22,363 nucleotides of DNA from CAYLPU01 sp964385635 (GTDB lineage Bacteria; Chloroflexota; Anaerolineae; B4-G1), in assembly GCA_964385635.1 (NCBI GenBank), contig CAYLPU010000084.1:1-22363 (forward strand), in the 5' to 3' direction. Positions 1 to 8,638 of this stretch are shown piece after piece. Position 1 is the stretch's first letter. Each line of letters opens with the position of its first letter. The notes below the pieces were generated by a model, which did no database searches, was not told the origin of the DNA, and saw only the letters and a program-made list of their open reading frames with translations. Position numbers and translations under genes: made by a program.

Positions 1-6
1 AGAGAA

Positions 7-1419
7 TCACAATAAACACAGCCTCAAGTGGTACAGCTTTTTGGGGGAACTTCCCTTATCATCAAAGTCGGCGTCTACATGCCCCGCTTCTTTGAGCGTT
101 AATGCAACAGTCTTCCAGAATACGATATCTCCCTGCCCTTCGACAAAGACAAGAGCATTGTAGCCGGTGATTTGATCGGAAGGTTCGACACCAAGTTGCT
201 CAGCCACATCTGAGAGATCAAGATCTGGGGTCTGTATAGCTCTGGCAACGCCTGCGGTTCGTACGACCAGTGCCAGATCCTCAATTGGTGATGCTCCCGC
301 AAAGACTGGGGAGTGTGAAGTGACAATGACCTGATATTCTTCATCAACCAGTTGACGAAACGAAGCAATGAGCTCACGTTGAAGTCCAGGATGAAGACAA
401 TTCTCTGGCTCTTCAATCGCGAAGACAAAATCACCGCCGCTCTCACGCCCCTTCTCGGCCAAGTACTGGAAGAATGCAACCATGAGAAGTCGCCTCATTC
501 CGCTGCCTCTCCGATCCAGAGAGTTCTCCACACTATGTTGATCCTTCCCAAATATCTGGAAAGTGACGGCTTTATCCCAAGAGAACTCAGGTCTGGCTGC
601 AAGACCGACGAACGCGTCTGTATGTCGCTGAAGCCGCTCAAATATCTTGTCAACCTCGCCTTGAAGAGCCTTGCCTATTACTCCTGTAAAGGTGTCTTTA
701 GCGTCAACTACATCAGGTTGTTCGGCTGCGGTCTTAACAATGGGTCGAAACTGACTCTGGAATGTGGTTTCGCCAATGCCGAGTCTGGTATCTGTCTCGA
801 ATAACACAAATTCGGGCAAGAGAGGCTCAATCCTTTTCCAGAGGTCATCCTTTGTAGTCAAAGACAGTTCTCGCCTCCCAAGTTGAATACCCTCCTCTCT
901 GGCTTTGGCGCGCAGTGCTTCTCGTTTGCTCTTGTTTGTGATGCCTCGTCCAGACTTCGTAACGTCAATCCCGACGGATGTACATCGCTTGTTGAGTTCC
1001 TTCTCCTTGAGGGCAGCCAACCCCGCAAAGCGGTCGTCCTCAAAGTCATGCGTAATCAACGTAATGTTGAATTTCGTGAGGTTGCTACGGGGATAGGTCT
1101 TTCGGATTCGAAGATGACCATCAGCATCCACCAGCATCTCGTCCTGCAGTGTCGTCTCGACACCCTCTTCCAACTCAATCTTTTCTGGCAGCGAAGTGAA
1201 CGCAACTTCAACGACTACGTCATCGTCCGGGCTCGCGCCGTCATGTACATCGCCGCCTTCGATTTTTGGCCTAGCTGCGAAGAATAGTTGGAGAGCTCGC
1301 AGGATGTTCGATTTGCCCGCATCGTTTTGCCCGACGATGGTTGCCAGCGGACCTAATCGCACTTCCTCTAAGATCGCAAACGGCCTATAGTTCTTGGCAA
1401 GTATGCTATGAATTCTCAT
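7..1419 (-). CDS. OLD-family-like ATP-dependent nuclease, TOPRIM domain truncated
   Basis: ABC/SMC-type ATPase of the overcoming-lysogenization-defect (OLD) class, usually an ATPase joined to a TOPRIM nuclease and often part of phage defence. Visible are the Walker A GQNDAGKSN (residues 30-38), the signature region RRGSGMRR (303-310), the Walker B FVFAIEEPE (331-339) and the switch histidine in VTSHSP (366-371). A TOPRIM domain begins at ALVFVEGQGD (422-431), with Glu427 as the expected metal ligand. The ORF then stops after 470 residues, about 40 residues into TOPRIM and before the DxD motif such domains need. The last residues after DFDDK do not look like the family, so a frameshift, insertion or rearrangement close to the window edge is likely. 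The start is supported by AGAGAGG 6 nt upstream. It is the last gene of the defence operon here, 47 bp after the kinase-FGE gene. Base composition is lower in GC than brxC (26 of 60 bases G+C at 661-720), suggesting separate acquisition. Confidence 0.8.
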   Translation of the reverse strand: MRIHSILAKNYRPFAILEEVRLGPLATIVGQNDAGKSNILRALQLFFAARPKIEGGDVHDGASPDDDVVVEVAFTSLPEKIELEEGVETTLQDEMLVDADGHLRIRKTYPRSNLTKFNITLITHDFEDDRFAGLAALKEKELNKRCTSVGIDVTKSGRGITNKSKREALRAKAREEGIQLGRRELSLTTKDDLWKRIEPLLPEFVLFETDTRLGIGETTFQSQFRPIVKTAAEQPDVVDAKDTFTGVIGKALQGEVDKIFERLQRHTDAFVGLAARPEFSWDKAVTFQIFGKDQHSVENSLDRRGSGMRRLLMVAFFQYLAEKGRESGGDFVFAIEEPENCLHPGLQRELIASFRQLVDEEYQVIVTSHSPVFAGASPIEDLALVVRTAGVARAIQTPDLDLSDVAEQLGVEPSDQITGYNALVFVEGQGDIVFWKTVALTLKEAGHVDADFDDKGSSPKKLYHLRLCLL

Positions 1420-1466
1420 CTTTCGCCTCTCTACGCTCTATGAATGAAACAGTCCGGGACAGCAAC

Positions 1467-3164
1467 TCACTCCGCCTCACACGCCACACGAAACCCAACA
1501 CTTGCCAGCCGTAAGTCGAGCTGGACGCCGTTGCGCCACGCGCAGCGGGCCAGCAATGGCCCCTCATCATACGCACCCCCGCGCACCACCCGCTCGCCGT
1601 CATCATCCGAGTCCTCGCGCCCATCACCGCTGTCATAAGGATAGGGCCAGTAGAGGCTGCCGGTCCACTCCCAGACATTGCCTGCCACATCTGCCAGGCC
1701 GTATGGACTGTCACCTGCCGGTGAATACTTGCCCACCGGGCTCGATTCCAGCCGCAGCGCGCCGTGGGCGTCCACGTTGCACCGTTCCTCGTCGAACGTA
1801 TCGCCCCAGGGGTACTCTCTTTTCTCCCCTGCTCCCCCGCTCCCCTGCTCCTCTGCCCAAGATGCCGCCTTCTCCCATTCCGCCTCGGTGGGCAGCCGGC
1901 AGCGGTACCCGGTCACCTCGCTCAGCCAGCGGCAGTAGGCCAGCCCGTCCTGCCAGGTGACCAGGACGACAGGATGATCCTCCAGGCCGCGCGGGTAGGT
2001 GCGCGTCCGACGGTCCCAGTTGTAGCGCTGGGCGAAGCGCATCGGACTGTACGGGGCAGGATAGTCGGGGTTGGCCTCGACGAACAGTTGATAGTCGGCG
2101 TTGGTCACCGGGCGGCGACCGATGCAGTAGGGACCAAGAGTAACACGATGCTGGGGATGACACGCTTCCTTCAAGTCTGGATCGTCGCTGCCCATCAGGA
2201 ACTCGCCGGCAGCGACGTAGATGAGTTCCTGGTCCAGCACCGCGACGTTCCCTGTGGGCAAGGATCGGGGCGCTCGCCGGTGCAGGTGCACCGCTGGCGT
2301 CTCCACAGGCTGTGGCTGCAGGGCGCCCAACATCTCGGCGGCAGACTGGAAACGCTCTCCTGGATGCAGTGCCAACGCTCTCATCACGGCTTCAGTCAGA
2401 AAGTCCGGCACGTCCTGGTTTGCACCCCGAACGGGCGGGGGTTCCTCGCCCAGAACGCGCATGCACGCGTCTGGCGGTGGGAGCAGAGTCAGCGCGTAGT
2501 ACAAAGTTGCACCTAGACCGTAGACATCAGTGTAGGGACCCGTTCGTATTCCCTCGACACGCAGTGCCTGGACGTACCGCAACACCGATGGCATGTGCTT
2601 CAACTCGTCCTCGGGGTATTGCTCGATCGGCGCGTAGCCGGTGGTAAAGGCACGGGCCGCCGTGCTGGTCTGGCTCTGGTCCAGATGGCGGGCAATGCCA
2701 AAGTCCAGGAGAACCGCCTTGTTCTCCGGCGTGATGCAGACGTTATGGGGTTTGACGTCCCGGTGGATCACCGGAGGATCGTGCTCGTGAATATAGCGCA
2801 GGGCATCTAGCAAGTCCTGAGCCCACTTCAGCACATCATGGATCTCGAAAGGTGCCGCTCGCTCATCCCCAAGGCGATTCAGCGTCGTCCCCTCCACGTA
2901 CTGCATCACGATGTAAGGTTGGCTCTGGTCGAAGAAGTAATCGTAGACTACCGGCAGATTGGGATGTTGCAGGCTGGCCAACAACTGGGCCTCGCGCTCG
3001 AATTGACCCTGGCTGGTGGCATCGGGTATGAGCACTTCTTTGATGACGCACTGGCGATGCAGGCGCTGATCATCCACCAGGTGGGCAGCGCCCTGGCCAC
3101 CTTCACCCAGAGCGCGAAGAACCACGTAACGATCCGTCAGGGTCATGCCTTCATGCAGGGGCAT
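1467..3164 (-). CDS. Serine/threonine protein kinase fused to an FGE-sulfatase (SUMF1-like) domain
   Basis: 565-residue two-domain protein, probably cytosolic, as no membrane segment is seen. Residues 12-285 form a Hanks-type kinase with the glycine loop GEGGQGAAHL (20-29), Lys42, catalytic HRDVKPHN (134-141, Asp136) and DFG (154-156), so it should be active. Residues 312-565 are an FGE-sulfatase fold: AAGEFLMGS, RRPVTNADYQLF, RLPTEAEWEKAA, GNVWEW (495-500), RVVRGGAY and a final VGFRV. The two cysteines that make true FGE an oxidase are absent, since the equivalent stretch reads GGAYDEGPLLARCAWRN. This copy is therefore more likely a binding or sensing domain, as in many kinase-FGE fusions. 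Residues about 436-448 (EEQGSGGAGEK) are encoded by an 8-bp tandem repeat. GAGG lies 7 nt before the ATG. The gene sits between the NERD pseudokinase and the OLD-like gene, so a signalling role in the defence operon is inferred. Confidence 0.9.
   Translation of the reverse strand: MPLHEGMTLTDRYVVLRALGEGGQGAAHLVDDQRLHRQCVIKEVLIPDATSQGQFEREAQLLASLQHPNLPVVYDYFFDQSQPYIVMQYVEGTTLNRLGDERAAPFEIHDVLKWAQDLLDALRYIHEHDPPVIHRDVKPHNVCITPENKAVLLDFGIARHLDQSQTSTAARAFTTGYAPIEQYPEDELKHMPSVLRYVQALRVEGIRTGPYTDVYGLGATLYYALTLLPPPDACMRVLGEEPPPVRGANQDVPDFLTEAVMRALALHPGERFQSAAEMLGALQPQPVETPAVHLHRRAPRSLPTGNVAVLDQELIYVAAGEFLMGSDDPDLKEACHPQHRVTLGPYCIGRRPVTNADYQLFVEANPDYPAPYSPMRFAQRYNWDRRTRTYPRGLEDHPVVLVTWQDGLAYCRWLSEVTGYRCRLPTEAEWEKAASWAEEQGSGGAGEKREYPWGDTFDEERCNVDAHGALRLESSPVGKYSPAGDSPYGLADVAGNVWEWTGSLYWPYPYDSGDGREDSDDDGERVVRGGAYDEGPLLARCAWRNGVQLDLRLASVGFRVACEAE
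1826..1857. repeat. 8-bp tandem repeat inside the kinase-FGE gene
   Basis: Four consecutive 8-bp units, CCCCTGCT, CCCCCGCT, CCCCTGCT and CCTCTGCC. They lie in frame and encode the Gly/Glu/Ser insert just before YPWGD in the FGE domain, a spot where related proteins usually have only a few residues. Confidence 0.8.
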
Positions 3165-3183
3165 CGTTCAGCCTCGTGTTCTG

Positions 3184-3280
3184 AATATGACAACGAATCT
3201 GAAGGATTGAACGAGTGTTTGGTTCCTCAAGCGATGATTGATGGGATAAATTTCGCATACCAGGATTCCGCTTGCGCCCG
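3184..3280 (+). repeat. Degenerate copy 1 of the ATATGACAACGAAT hairpin repeat
   Basis: The left arm AATATGACAACGAATC followed by GGATTGAACGAGTG is well preserved. The right arm is decayed to GGATTC plus a GCGCC tail. It lies directly upstream of the kinase-FGE start, in the gap behind the NERD pseudokinase, and abuts copy 2. Confidence 0.65.
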
Positions 3281-3373
3281 AATACGACATCGAATCTGAG
3301 GGATTTACCGAGTCTTTCAAGATTCCGCTGTGAAAGCGTGTATTCGATCAATCCTCCTTATTCGATGTCATAT
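3281..3373 (+). repeat. Copy 2 of the hairpin repeat (93 bp, covarying arms)
   Basis: The left arm AATACGACATCGAATC and the right arm ATTCGATGTCATAT form an inverted repeat. Both arms carry the ACATCG/CGATGT variant in place of ACAACG/CGTTGT, so base pairing is kept. The TGA stop of the NERD pseudokinase gene (3368-3370) lies in the right arm. Confidence 0.8.
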
Positions 3374-4741
3374 CTGCCCGCACTCCAACAACTCCAACCA
3401 CTTCTGCACTTCCTCCATAGACTCAGGCCGATCGGACCTCCGCTCCACTACCATCATGCCCAGGATCTCCTTGCCATCATCTGGCAGGGGCGCGTCGTCA
3501 ATCCGATCCCGGTCCAGCACGTCATCTACTCCTGGCCGGAACAGCATGTCGTACCAAATCGCACCGAGCGAGAAAATGTCCGCGCGTTGGTCCACATCGC
3601 GTGCGTGAAGCGCTTGCTCCGGGGCGACGTGCCGTCCCTCCACCAGGTGTTTACCGGTCTGCGCCAGGGTGCGGCTGACGGCCGGCACCTTGGCGAAGTC
3701 GAAATCCCCGACTAAAGCACGACCATCGGAGGTCAGATAGACGCTGACCGGCGAGAGGTTGCGGTGGTAGACCCCGCATGCGTGGCAGTGAGCCAGGGCA
3801 GCGGCGACGTCATTGAGAATCCGCAACTGCTCGCCAGTCTCAATCGGCCCTGTGGCCAGGCGGTCTGCGAGCGTCTGGTCACCCGCCCACTCCAGGATGA
3901 GGTAGTAGCGCTCGTCGGAACTTTCGTCGCGGCGGAACCGATGCGGCATCACCAGGTTGGGATGTCGCCCGGCCTTCACCAGCGCGGCCATGTCGCGCTT
4001 GAAGCGGCCCACGGCTTCCTCCAGTTCTCGCATAGAACCGATGGCCGGCACGTCGTACTGCTTGATGCGCACCTTCCGCCCCGCAAACTCCGGATCCTCG
4101 GCGATCAGTTCGATGTAGAGACCGGGGTAGAAACCGGGTTCTTTCCGAAAAACCCGGTTTCTTTCTTCCAGAACCCGGTAGCCGGCCACGCGCCGCTCGG
4201 CGTCGGTCACGTGGGAATCGAGGATAGTCTTGCGCAGCCGGTGGAGTTCGCTAGAGCGCAGGGTGCGGCTCTTGGGGTGAAAGACGTACTCGCGACCGGT
4301 AAGGGCCTCGATGAGGCTCTCGTGCAGACCAAACACTTTGTGGGCCTGGGGGTCATTTATCTTCAGCGCGCCGGTGCCCTTGGAAAGCACCACCAGCCCG
4401 ACCACGCTGAGGTTCTTCCATCCCTGCCGCGCCAGAAAGCCGTTCATACATTTGGCCTTTTGCTCGATGATGGGGATGGGGCTCGCGCGCAGGTCACCGC
4501 TGGCGTGGCGCCAGTGCACCTGGTCGGCCTCGATGGGACCGTACCAGTGCTTGACCTCCAGCAGGTAGACACCGTTGTAATTGAGCACCACGACGTCTAT
4601 TTCCTGCGTCCCTGCCCTGTCCGGCAGGTGGTAGTTGACCAGGAACACGCCACCCGGCAGGTGATGCCGCAGGTAGTTGATGGTCAGCGTCTCGCCGATG
4701 TGGGGATTGGGGTGGCAGTGGATGACTTTGACGTTGGTCAT
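3368..4741 (-). CDS. NERD nuclease-related domain fused to a pseudokinase (PglW-like architecture)
   Basis: 457 residues. Residues 10-120 form a NERD domain with the PD-(D/E)XK pattern Gln46-Glu-Ile-Asp49 and LLEVKHW (Glu62, Lys64), so nuclease activity is possible. Residues 188-452 have the protein kinase fold, but key positions are lost: the glycine loop is replaced by a stretch coded by a palindromic repeat, HRD is HRN (326-328), the following Lys-Pro-x-x-Asn is SPVSV, and DFG is DFD (346-348). The retained VAPEQ and ADIFSLGAIWYDML motifs show the fold is intact, so this reads as a pseudokinase. NERD plus kinase is the layout of PglW in Pgl/type 2 BREX, but PglW is much longer, so I do not give it that name. 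GGAG lies 8 nt before the ATG. The stop codon TGA is supplied by the intergenic hairpin repeat (ends ATA TGA). It is placed 73 bp after pglX. Confidence 0.87.
   Translation of the reverse strand: MTNVKVIHCHPNPHIGETLTINYLRHHLPGGVFLVNYHLPDRAGTQEIDVVVLNYNGVYLLEVKHWYGPIEADQVHWRHASGDLRASPIPIIEQKAKCMNGFLARQGWKNLSVVGLVVLSKGTGALKINDPQAHKVFGLHESLIEALTGREYVFHPKSRTLRSSELHRLRKTILDSHVTDAERRVAGYRVLEERNRVFRKEPGFYPGLYIELIAEDPEFAGRKVRIKQYDVPAIGSMRELEEAVGRFKRDMAALVKAGRHPNLVMPHRFRRDESSDERYYLILEWAGDQTLADRLATGPIETGEQLRILNDVAAALAHCHACGVYHRNLSPVSVYLTSDGRALVGDFDFAKVPAVSRTLAQTGKHLVEGRHVAPEQALHARDVDQRADIFSLGAIWYDMLFRPGVDDVLDRDRIDDAPLPDDGKEILGMMVVERRSDRPESMEEVQKWLELLECGQI
4129..4162. repeat. 12-bp perfect inverted repeat inside the NERD pseudokinase gene
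   Basis: AGAAACCGGGTT (4129-4140) and AACCCGGTTTCT (4151-4162) are perfect reverse complements around a 10-nt loop. A third partial copy, AACCCGGT, lies at 4172-4179. The insert encodes residues about 193-205, exactly where a kinase glycine loop is expected. Confidence 0.85.
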
Positions 4742-4752
4742 TGGTCAGGCTC

Positions 4753-4778
4753 CGTGTTGCGTGTTACGTGTTGCGTGT
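4753..4778. repeat. 7-bp tandem repeat between pglX and the NERD pseudokinase gene
   Basis: CGTGTTG, CGTGTTA, CGTGTTG and a partial CGTGT stand head to tail in the 73-bp gap. Nothing else is recognised in this gap except an AT-rich stretch with repeated ATTCG (4789-4810). Confidence 0.7.
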
Positions 4779-4814
4779 CCTTCGTACATTCGAAAATTCG
4801 TGGATTCGTATTTC

Positions 4815-7800
4815 TCACACCACCCTCCTCATCGGCAGCAAGCCGGCCGCCTGGAGAGGCAGAATGTTGACCCTGACGCCATCATCCAGGTCCGGGTCGT
4901 AGGGCGGTTTGCCATCGCGGTAGGGGCCGTTGGCCCATTCAGGCAGATCCACCTCGATGGTGGACTGGATGACGCTCTCCAACCGCCCGTCACATTCCTC
5001 CAGGTCGGCGATGTACGCTTCCAGGTCGCTGACGGTCTTCAGGTCGGGCGGGTCCTGGTCCTGGGCAGCGCGCAGTTGGGTCCTGGCCCGTTCCAATAGC
5101 GGCCACAGGTATTGGCTGCGGACCTTGGACAGGGTGTCGTGATCCAGTTTGTGGTAGTAGACCAGCACGCGGAACCTCTTACCCGGGCTGGTGATTTGCC
5201 ACAGGATGGGACGCTTCTTGAACTGGCGGACGTGTTTCTGGAAGAAGGGGTCTCCGAGCCACCGCGCGAGGCCACCCCGCCCGAGGATCTGGTCCATCTC
5301 GGTTTCGATGTCCACCGCTCGCCCTGCGTCAAAGACGGCCTCGATCTCGCCCCGTACCTGCGCCAGCAGCGAGGGGTTTTGCAGCCCGTCGTCGTAGGGG
5401 ATGATGCCATCCTCGTCCTGCTTGCCCAGTTCCCAGATGCGGTGGGTGAGGAAATTCTCGACTTCGTGCTTGAGGTCGGCCGGGTTGATGAGGCCCAGTT
5501 CGCGGCGCAGGGCGACAATGCTGATGGGGTTCAGCTTCAGAGTAGCGCAAATCTCTTCGAGGGAGCGACCTTCGCCCACGTAAAGCCGGATCAGTTCGAA
5601 TTCTAGCAACTTACAGGATGGCAGGTCGGAGACATTGAGGGAGCATACGCGGTGGCTACTGACCCATCCTTCAGTGGTTATGCGGGGTAGTGTATCTAAG
5701 TATGCGTAGGCTTCGGGTATCAAATCATCCGGAAACGTCTCGTAGGCGCACAACAGAGACTGACCTCTTGGTGCTGTTGTTTTTGATGCGCTGATTATCT
5801 TTTTCGTCTCGTCGCTGAGGTCATATACATCCAGGATCAACTTATCTATCAGTCCCTCATAAATCAGAATACGAGTCTCAGCTAATTCTGCTTGCTCAAG
5901 TCCTAAGGCATAAGCACCTCGAAGCGTGGTTATCGAATCGTCAGAACAAGCACGCTCCATTAAGCTATTTGAGAATATGCATTCTTCGAGTCGTGCTGAG
6001 ACCAGGAAATGCTTTTCTTCTTTGCTATGCTGGACACATCTCTCCACTACACCGCGTTTCGGTGGGTCTGGTTCATGGAACGGCAGCCTTGCCAGATCGC
6101 CAATCTGGAAGCTCCAAGATGGATTAATACTAGCAAGAAAGTACGCTGCCAGGCTGGAATTAAGGTAGCCGAGGACGTAAAACAGCGAACTGCCATGGAC
6201 AAACACACATGATCCGGTCATGTCGAAGGCATAGCCAGGAGGCATGTACCTACCACTGAACCCTGTGGAACTTGTGAGCGTGTAAGTTATCCCCTCATTG
6301 AAAAAATAGTCATAGTTTTCGCGCATCCTTGCGCCCGGGAGTTTCAGCATTTCCTCAGTGTCCAAATAGACTACATACTCAAGATTCCCTAACCACTTGT
6401 CGTATGTACCACCCTTCATGTATGGAACCCACGCCTTGGTCTCACCAGGCTCAATCGAGGTAACTTCCCACCAGAATCGAAGGAAGCGAGAATTATCCCC
6501 TGTGTTGATGCCGGCTTTCGGTGTAGCGATTCCAGACAGATCAGGCTCACCTTCGAACAAAGATCTGATTTCATGCGGTATCCAATAGGTTAAAGGAATG
6601 CCATCTATGGACGTGAATGACTCTTGACTGCGTAAGTACCGTGGGGCTGCATCGGTCTCCTGCAAAGCGATATCCTTTGCTGGCTGAGATGTAGCATCAA
6701 TAAAGGTCGCTGTATGTGACTTAGGCGGATTCCCTTTGGATGCGCTCACCAACACCGTATTAACCTTCTCACCGCTAATCTCCTCAAATGCGTGAGACCC
6801 TAAGTGAGCGACCATCCTCAGCAGACACTTCTGAATTATCAATTGGCGCAGGTGTATGTAGGATCTAAGAAACATGAAGCTCTGCTGTGTGACCAGCCCG
6901 AAGTAGCCTTTGGACTCGGTTAGCCCCCAAGACCGCTCCATAAATGCAGCAAATAGATCACTACCAGTGTTCGGGTAGAATGTTCGCATGCCTTGTCGTA
7001 AAGACTCACCCATGTTGCGATTGTGTACATACGGTGGGTTTGTAATCACCACATCGTACCGGCGCGTCAACAGGTCGAGCAACCGCACACCCTTGATCGC
7101 CTCCTGCCCGAACATGCGCCGGTTCACGTCGAATGCCTCGGCGGCGCGGTCCACATAGTCTTTGAGCACATCCAGCAAGCCCTGCTTCCACCGCTCCCAA
7201 TCTTCGTCGGCGTGTTCCCAGAAAGTGCCCCGTTCCGCCTCTCGCTTGCGGGCGATCACCGCGTCCACCTGCTCCTCCACCTTGAGCAGGCTGCCCAGTT
7301 CGCGGGCGTTCTGCAGGCCGCGCCATAAGGTCTCGATCAGATCCTGGGTCAGCGGGTCACCCTTGAACCGCTCCAGCAGTTCCGCCAGTTCGGGCCCCTC
7401 GCGCAGTACGATGTCGGCACAGACCAGGTTCATCCTCACCGGTTCGCTGTTCTGCAACTCGTTGAGGTGCACGCCAGCGTAGGTGCACGCTTTCATGTAC
7501 AGGTTGAGGGCGGAGAGTTGGATAGAGCGCAGGTCAATATCAATGCCGTGGAGGTTGTCGCGCAGGATGCGGCGGGCGATCTCGGCCCGGTTCACCGGCC
7601 GACTCTGCATCTGGGCCTCGGCCTCGTACAGTTGGGCGAAGAGGTCGAAGGAGTAGAGCAGAAAATGGCCGCTCCCGCTGGCAGGGTCCAGCAGGGCCAA
7701 TTCAGCCACGGGCCGTCGGTCCCGGCCTCGCTTGCGGGTGCCGTCCTCGTTCTGCAGGTTGGGGTCCTCGACAAAGTACTCCCACTGCTCGCACAGGTCG

Positions 7801-8612
7801 GAGTCAGGATACATCTCCATCCACAGCGCACCCAGGCTGTTCTCGACCAGGAACTGAACCATGTAGCGCTCGGTGTAGGCGGTGGTGGCGGGGATGATGT
7901 CGTGGCCGCTGATTTTCTTCGTACGTACCTCACGGAAGACGCGGGCCTTCTCTTCCTCCTGGAAATACTGGTACACCCAGCCCAGGACCGTGTCGTCGGC
8001 GTAGACGCTGGTTATGGTCTCCGGCTCCTCGCCCCGCTTGCGGGCTACCTCCGCGTCCAGGTTGTTGATCTGGTCAATGTACTCCTTCAGCAACGTGTGG
8101 CGCGGCCAGACGATGCTGTAGTCGCTGTCGGGGTCGAACACCACGCCGATCTGTTGGCTGATCTCCGTGTATGCTTGCTGGAGCATAGCCACCAACCCCC
8201 GGTCTGGCGCGCGGTGGGCCTGTGGGTGCTCGTCCAGGTAGTCTCGATGGCGTTTGCTGCGCTCGCTGTAGATGGGGCGCGTGGTGATAGTTTCCTCGAT
8301 GAGGCCACGCACGTCCATACACTTCAGGCCCAGAAGGCGGTTCATGTGGGTGTAGGCCGTCTCGCGGATGAAGGCCCGCACGGCTCCGGCCTGGTCGAGG
8401 CCGGCGTCCTGCTCCCGCCGGATGGCCGCCTCGATGCGGGGGCGGTCCTCGTCGCGCTCTTTTGCGGAGAGACGAGATAGAGTGCTGGCGTCAATCCACG
8501 CCCGGTCAGCGTAGATGCCGTAGCGACCCAGCTCCCGCTCGACCTCCCCCTCCAGCGTCTTGCGCAGGTCCAAGACCAGGTCGTGGATGGCGTCTTTGGC
8601 TTGCTTGTGCAT
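4815..8612 (-). CDS. pglX: BREX adenine-specific DNA methyltransferase PglX
   Basis: 1265-residue N6-adenine methyltransferase that marks host DNA in BREX systems. The N-terminal helical part with TAYTHMNRLLGLKCMD (85-100) is typical of PglX. The SAM-binding motif is DPASGSGHFLL (309-319) and the catalytic motif NPPY (525-528). Downstream come a target-recognition region and the family's C-terminal tail with PEWANGPYRDGKPPYDPDLD and NILPLQAAGLL. Length is in the usual range for PglX (about 1200 residues). Base composition is mosaic: coding for residues about 528-1005 (roughly 5600-7025) is clearly poorer in G+C than both flanks, which fits exchange of the specificity half. The ATG has only a weak upstream GGGG. 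It is separated from the preceding nuclease-like gene by 260 bp of hairpin repeats. It is the fourth BREX core gene here, after brxA, brxB and brxC. Confidence 0.95.
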   Translation of the reverse strand: MHKQAKDAIHDLVLDLRKTLEGEVERELGRYGIYADRAWIDASTLSRLSAKERDEDRPRIEAAIRREQDAGLDQAGAVRAFIRETAYTHMNRLLGLKCMDVRGLIEETITTRPIYSERSKRHRDYLDEHPQAHRAPDRGLVAMLQQAYTEISQQIGVVFDPDSDYSIVWPRHTLLKEYIDQINNLDAEVARKRGEEPETITSVYADDTVLGWVYQYFQEEEKARVFREVRTKKISGHDIIPATTAYTERYMVQFLVENSLGALWMEMYPDSDLCEQWEYFVEDPNLQNEDGTRKRGRDRRPVAELALLDPASGSGHFLLYSFDLFAQLYEAEAQMQSRPVNRAEIARRILRDNLHGIDIDLRSIQLSALNLYMKACTYAGVHLNELQNSEPVRMNLVCADIVLREGPELAELLERFKGDPLTQDLIETLWRGLQNARELGSLLKVEEQVDAVIARKREAERGTFWEHADEDWERWKQGLLDVLKDYVDRAAEAFDVNRRMFGQEAIKGVRLLDLLTRRYDVVITNPPYVHNRNMGESLRQGMRTFYPNTGSDLFAAFMERSWGLTESKGYFGLVTQQSFMFLRSYIHLRQLIIQKCLLRMVAHLGSHAFEEISGEKVNTVLVSASKGNPPKSHTATFIDATSQPAKDIALQETDAAPRYLRSQESFTSIDGIPLTYWIPHEIRSLFEGEPDLSGIATPKAGINTGDNSRFLRFWWEVTSIEPGETKAWVPYMKGGTYDKWLGNLEYVVYLDTEEMLKLPGARMRENYDYFFNEGITYTLTSSTGFSGRYMPPGYAFDMTGSCVFVHGSSLFYVLGYLNSSLAAYFLASINPSWSFQIGDLARLPFHEPDPPKRGVVERCVQHSKEEKHFLVSARLEECIFSNSLMERACSDDSITTLRGAYALGLEQAELAETRILIYEGLIDKLILDVYDLSDETKKIISASKTTAPRGQSLLCAYETFPDDLIPEAYAYLDTLPRITTEGWVSSHRVCSLNVSDLPSCKLLEFELIRLYVGEGRSLEEICATLKLNPISIVALRRELGLINPADLKHEVENFLTHRIWELGKQDEDGIIPYDDGLQNPSLLAQVRGEIEAVFDAGRAVDIETEMDQILGRGGLARWLGDPFFQKHVRQFKKRPILWQITSPGKRFRVLVYYHKLDHDTLSKVRSQYLWPLLERARTQLRAAQDQDPPDLKTVSDLEAYIADLEECDGRLESVIQSTIEVDLPEWANGPYRDGKPPYDPDLDDGVRVNILPLQAAGLLPMRRVV

Positions 8613-8638
8613 GTTGTTCTAGCCCCGATTCTTGGTCA

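Noticed and set aside
3368..4741. Naming the NERD pseudokinase PglW
   Set aside because: The domain order agrees, but the protein is far shorter than PglW, and its catalytic residues are lost. Without an alignment the name would overstate the evidence.
3764..4870. Plus-strand open frame of 368 codons opposite the NERD pseudokinase gene
   Set aside because: It lies antisense to a gene with clear NERD and kinase-fold motifs and has no ribosome-binding site or domain of its own.
7467..8480. Plus-strand open frame of 337 codons opposite pglX
   Set aside because: Antisense shadow of the pglX N-terminal half, with low-complexity Val/Gly/Leu composition and no family features.
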